A DNA stretch of 64,000 nt from Lytechinus pictus (lineage: Eukaryota; Echinodermata; Echinoidea; Temnopleuroida; Toxopneustidae). The DNA lies in contig NC_087258.1 of assembly GCF_037042905.1 (NCBI RefSeq), forward strand, positions 806,001-870,000, given 5' to 3'. The first letter of the stretch is position 1; each line of letters begins with the position of its first letter. Shown piece by piece: positions 61,404-64,000 of the stretch. A program made the translations under genes and the position numbers. The notes under the pieces were generated by a model. It did no database searches. It was not told the DNA's origin and saw only the letters and a list, made by a program, of their open reading frames with translations.

Positions 61404-63005
61404 CCGATTCAATTGATTGCTTTAGCAGAGCAAGAGAAGAAAAACATACCCACCCGTCATCCTCTATTCCTACTAAATCAGACATAATTCATTTAACAGG
61501 GAAGTTCAGTTAACTCCCACTACCCTACATATGCCATCCTGATTATAGAGTATTTCATGATTATGCAGAACAATGATAATGAATATAAAAAAAATATTTG
61601 ATAATCATATTAAAGTATTTACTAAATTCGATTGGGGAGAGCTAAGAACAACGTCATGTATTAGCCATCCGATTTAAGCCTAGAACTAAATGTGCATGGG
61701 CATCGGAAAATGGGAAGAGGGGGCTTGGTGCCCCAAATTCAGCCTTGAACGAACACGGTTAATAGCAAAACTTTATCTTCTCTCATAAAAATATACATTT
61801 AAACTTAGGGAATTAAAAATCAATATGTAATTAAGTAGGACCACTTACCTCTCACGTTTTCAACTTTCCTTCGAACTATGACACAAAGAAGTACCAAGTG
61901 AAACCAAATTCAAGCTTTTCTCTCAATTCTAAGTTTGGGTCTTTTAGCAGCAATTTCTAGAAAAAGAATCGTCCTAGTATCTGAAGAATCAAGGGCTTCT
62001 TAATCGCGGTCTCTCCGCTAAGGCGTTTTTTACTTATCAGCATCTCGAGCACCGCGAAGTCGAACCCCAGCTTGGCGAGGAAGGTGCGCGCGTTTTTAGC
62101 TCACATAGGTTTGAACTACAAAATGAACTCTGACCCTCTGACGTCGAAATTCAAGAAATATTATCATACCTGAAGTTTTAATTTTCCATGATATATATGA
62201 TGTTTGTTATGGTATCAGGTTTAAATTGCGTGTCAGCACCATCTTGGTTCCTATGGTAATTCCATGATAGACATTCAAAATAATCACCTCTTAACATGCT
62301 TGAAGTACTAAAATGCATAGCTTTAAAGGAGACAGATGATTTGTGTTTTTCATTCTTTCTGACATGATTATGTTAACAAGATCACTGGCTTGATCTGGCG
62401 CTTGGGGAGCATGGCTCCCAAAAAAAGGTTTCATGACCGTATAAAAAAATAAAGAGGAAGAAAGGGAAGAGGAGTGAAACATTACGTCAAAATCTTTCCC
62501 CCCAAAATAGATTTTAGGCAAAAAAAAAATAGGTCAAATATTCTGCTTGCTCGTTTCCCTCGCTCGCATCTTTTAGAAATTTCGCTCCATCTGCCATGTT
62601 CTTGCCCCCTAAAAATTGTTGGCTCATGTCGCCACTGAACATGATAAAGCCTGCATGTTTGCAACACGTACAACATTCTTTAATCCCCATGAGTTTTAAC
62701 ACGGTACATTCGGTTACAGTCGGCAGCAGATATATTTAATGAATCTACAAGTTTTCATTTTCTCTGCCCTTTTCAAATTACAATGCTATTGAAAGGGAAA
62801 CGATTTATATTTCGAATAGGAATTATCACAAAGAAATAGCTACTAAATCAGACAAAAGGGCGAATGGGAATGATACCAAAAAAGGGGGGAAGTGAAAAAT
62901 GGTGAGAGAAAATTCGGGGGAAAAATAGTGGGACTATGAAGACTTTGGGCAAATCCCTCCCACCCCTTCCCCATCAACGACAAGTGTTAAACGATCTAGC
63001 ATGCT
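61404..63005. other. 5' flank of the mucin gene, mostly unassigned
   Basis: At about 62500-62640 the minus strand reads 'gttcagtggcgacatgagccaacaatttttagggggcaagaacatggc', resembling one end of a hAT-type non-autonomous element, but I cannot find its partner. Otherwise nothing. Confidence 0.3.
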
Positions 63006-63013
63006 GGGATGGG

Positions 63014-63434
63014 CAGCGGCGTAACAGGGGTCGGTGGCCAGGGGGGGGGGGGGGGGTTGGGCAAGAGCCAAAAATTTCCCGGTCATATCATGGTATGAAC
63101 AGGCGTAATGGTGTAATGAGGCGACGATTTGAGAAGGCCAGATATTGCGTATCGGGCAGAATTTATCTTTTTAAAAAAAGTTGCGAGCGAGCAAAATTTT
63201 TAACATTTTAATACAAAAATCAAATTTTTTGATAGATTTTGACATGATATCCAGAGAAGAATGTATTTTAATCTTCTCTCTTTCCGTTCCTTTTTTGTGG
63301 TCTGTATATACGGCACTGTGAACAGGATTCTTTGCGGCAGTACCGTGAAGAGTACCAAAAAAACGAGGGGCGCGGTCAGTATGGCGCATGTGCTAAAAAG
63401 CTAAAAACCTGCCCCCGCCCCTGTTACGCCACTG
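63014..63434. mobile_element. hAT-type miniature element, 421 bp, with 8-bp target duplication
   Basis: Ends CAGCGGCGTAACAGGGG and the inverse of CCCCTGTTACGCCACTG. Flanked by the perfect 8-bp duplication GGGATGGG at 63006-63013 and 63435-63442, the hallmark of hAT transposition. It contains a G-run at about 63041-63057 and no transposase. Confidence 0.85.
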
Positions 63435-63711
63435 GGGATGGGTAGATATGGAAAGCCGTTAGCCTGTAAAGGAGTTCTATGTTAGTCAAGAGCAATAACA
63501 TGATACATGCAGGGCGCCACTAAAAGGGGGGCAGGGGTAACCACCCCCTATTCTTTTCAAGAAGAGAAAGAGGAGAAAATGGCCCAGGAAAAGGGAAGAA
63601 AAAGACGAAAACCAGGACAGAGAGTAGAACATAAAAAGGGGGATATTGGTCGTGTAACTCTATATTACCCCTGCAATTCAATTGAAGAAAAAATAGATCA
63701 CCGTTACCCTT

Positions 63712-63764
63712 ACCCCCCCCCCTTTACCCCCCCCCCTCCCCCCCCCCCCCCCCCTCCCCCCCTC
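63712..63764. repeat. C-rich homopolymer tract
   Basis: Nearly pure C interrupted by a few T and A. The plus-strand frame running through it (Pro run) has no other support. Confidence 0.85.
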
Positions 63765-64000
63765 TTAAAAGATCCAACCACCCCTGGACATAAGTATGTT
63801 TTATCAGGGGAAAAAATGCCAACATTCATCTTTCGAAAATTAACGGAGAATTATCTACAAATATGTCTACCATTGATTTTCTCAACTTTGTTTTGGGTTA
63901 TAGTTTCTATGGTGACTAGGGACGCTACCACAGGGGAATAGAGTACATTATGGAATGCTCGTCGATTGATATATATGCCAACATGGTGAAGAGTATTCAT

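Noticed and set aside
63507..63941. 144-aa frame with a Pro run
   Set aside because: Crosses a C-homopolymer; no domain, and the flanks look like repeat sequence.

Overview
The window looks like nuclear DNA of a marine invertebrate, most likely an echinoderm (sea-urchin-like). Coding exons are short and separated by AT-rich introns, splice signals are canonical GT-AG, secreted modular proteins (sushi, EGF, SEA) are present, and miniature transposons, tRNA-derived SINEs and decayed LINEs are dense. The phylum is an inference from repeat style and gene architecture; nothing here proves a species. There are no prokaryotic operons, no rRNA and no CRISPR array.

Layout. (1) 1-3366, minus strand: the first three coding exons of a secreted or membrane sushi-domain protein, running off the left edge. 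(2) 3.5-11.6 kb: repeat-rich spacer with a TTAA-flanked element (inside the intron of gene 1), a decayed LINE, and a three-deep nest of miniature elements at 8.0-9.4 kb. (3) 11679-15550, minus: a two-exon gene for a 1092-aa acidic, low-complexity protein I do not recognise. (4) 16-21 kb: repeats and LINE remains. (5) 20992-60122, minus: a 39-kb gene for a MUC1-like transmembrane mucin of about 2656 aa: signal peptide, sushi domain, one 6.5-kb Ser/Thr-rich exon with 114-aa repeats, EGF, SEA domain with a GS-type autocleavage site, EGF, membrane helix and cytoplasmic tail. All twelve exons join in phase.

(6) Inside the 23.7-kb first intron of that mucin gene lies a 16.4-kb Polinton/Maverick at 38871-55271, in the opposite orientation. 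It has long terminal inverted repeats and a perfect 6-bp target duplication (AACCAT), and it landed in an older miniature element. All its reading frames are open. On the plus strand are protein-primed DNA polymerase B (four exons), packaging ATPase, a small basic pX-like protein, a conserved Polinton protein of unknown function, a chromodomain integrase, penton-like minor capsid protein, pVI-like protein, double-jelly-roll major capsid protein and adenovirus-type cysteine protease. Two minus-strand genes lie at the right end: a Cys/His-motif protein with an acidic tail, and a two-exon gene fusing a WW domain to a PC4/Sub1 domain.

The plus-strand genes form a full set for replication (POLB), integration (INT) and virion formation (capsid proteins, ATPase, protease), so this is an endogenous virus-like element that looks recent. 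The WW-PC4 gene is the most novel-looking item: it pairs a phospho- or proline-peptide reader with a single-stranded-DNA/RNA-polymerase-II cofactor fold, and suggests that the element carries its own transcription or replication modulator. (7) 55.3-64 kb: intron and 5' flank of the mucin gene with a SINE, simple repeats and two well-delimited miniature elements (60669-61403; 63014-63434).
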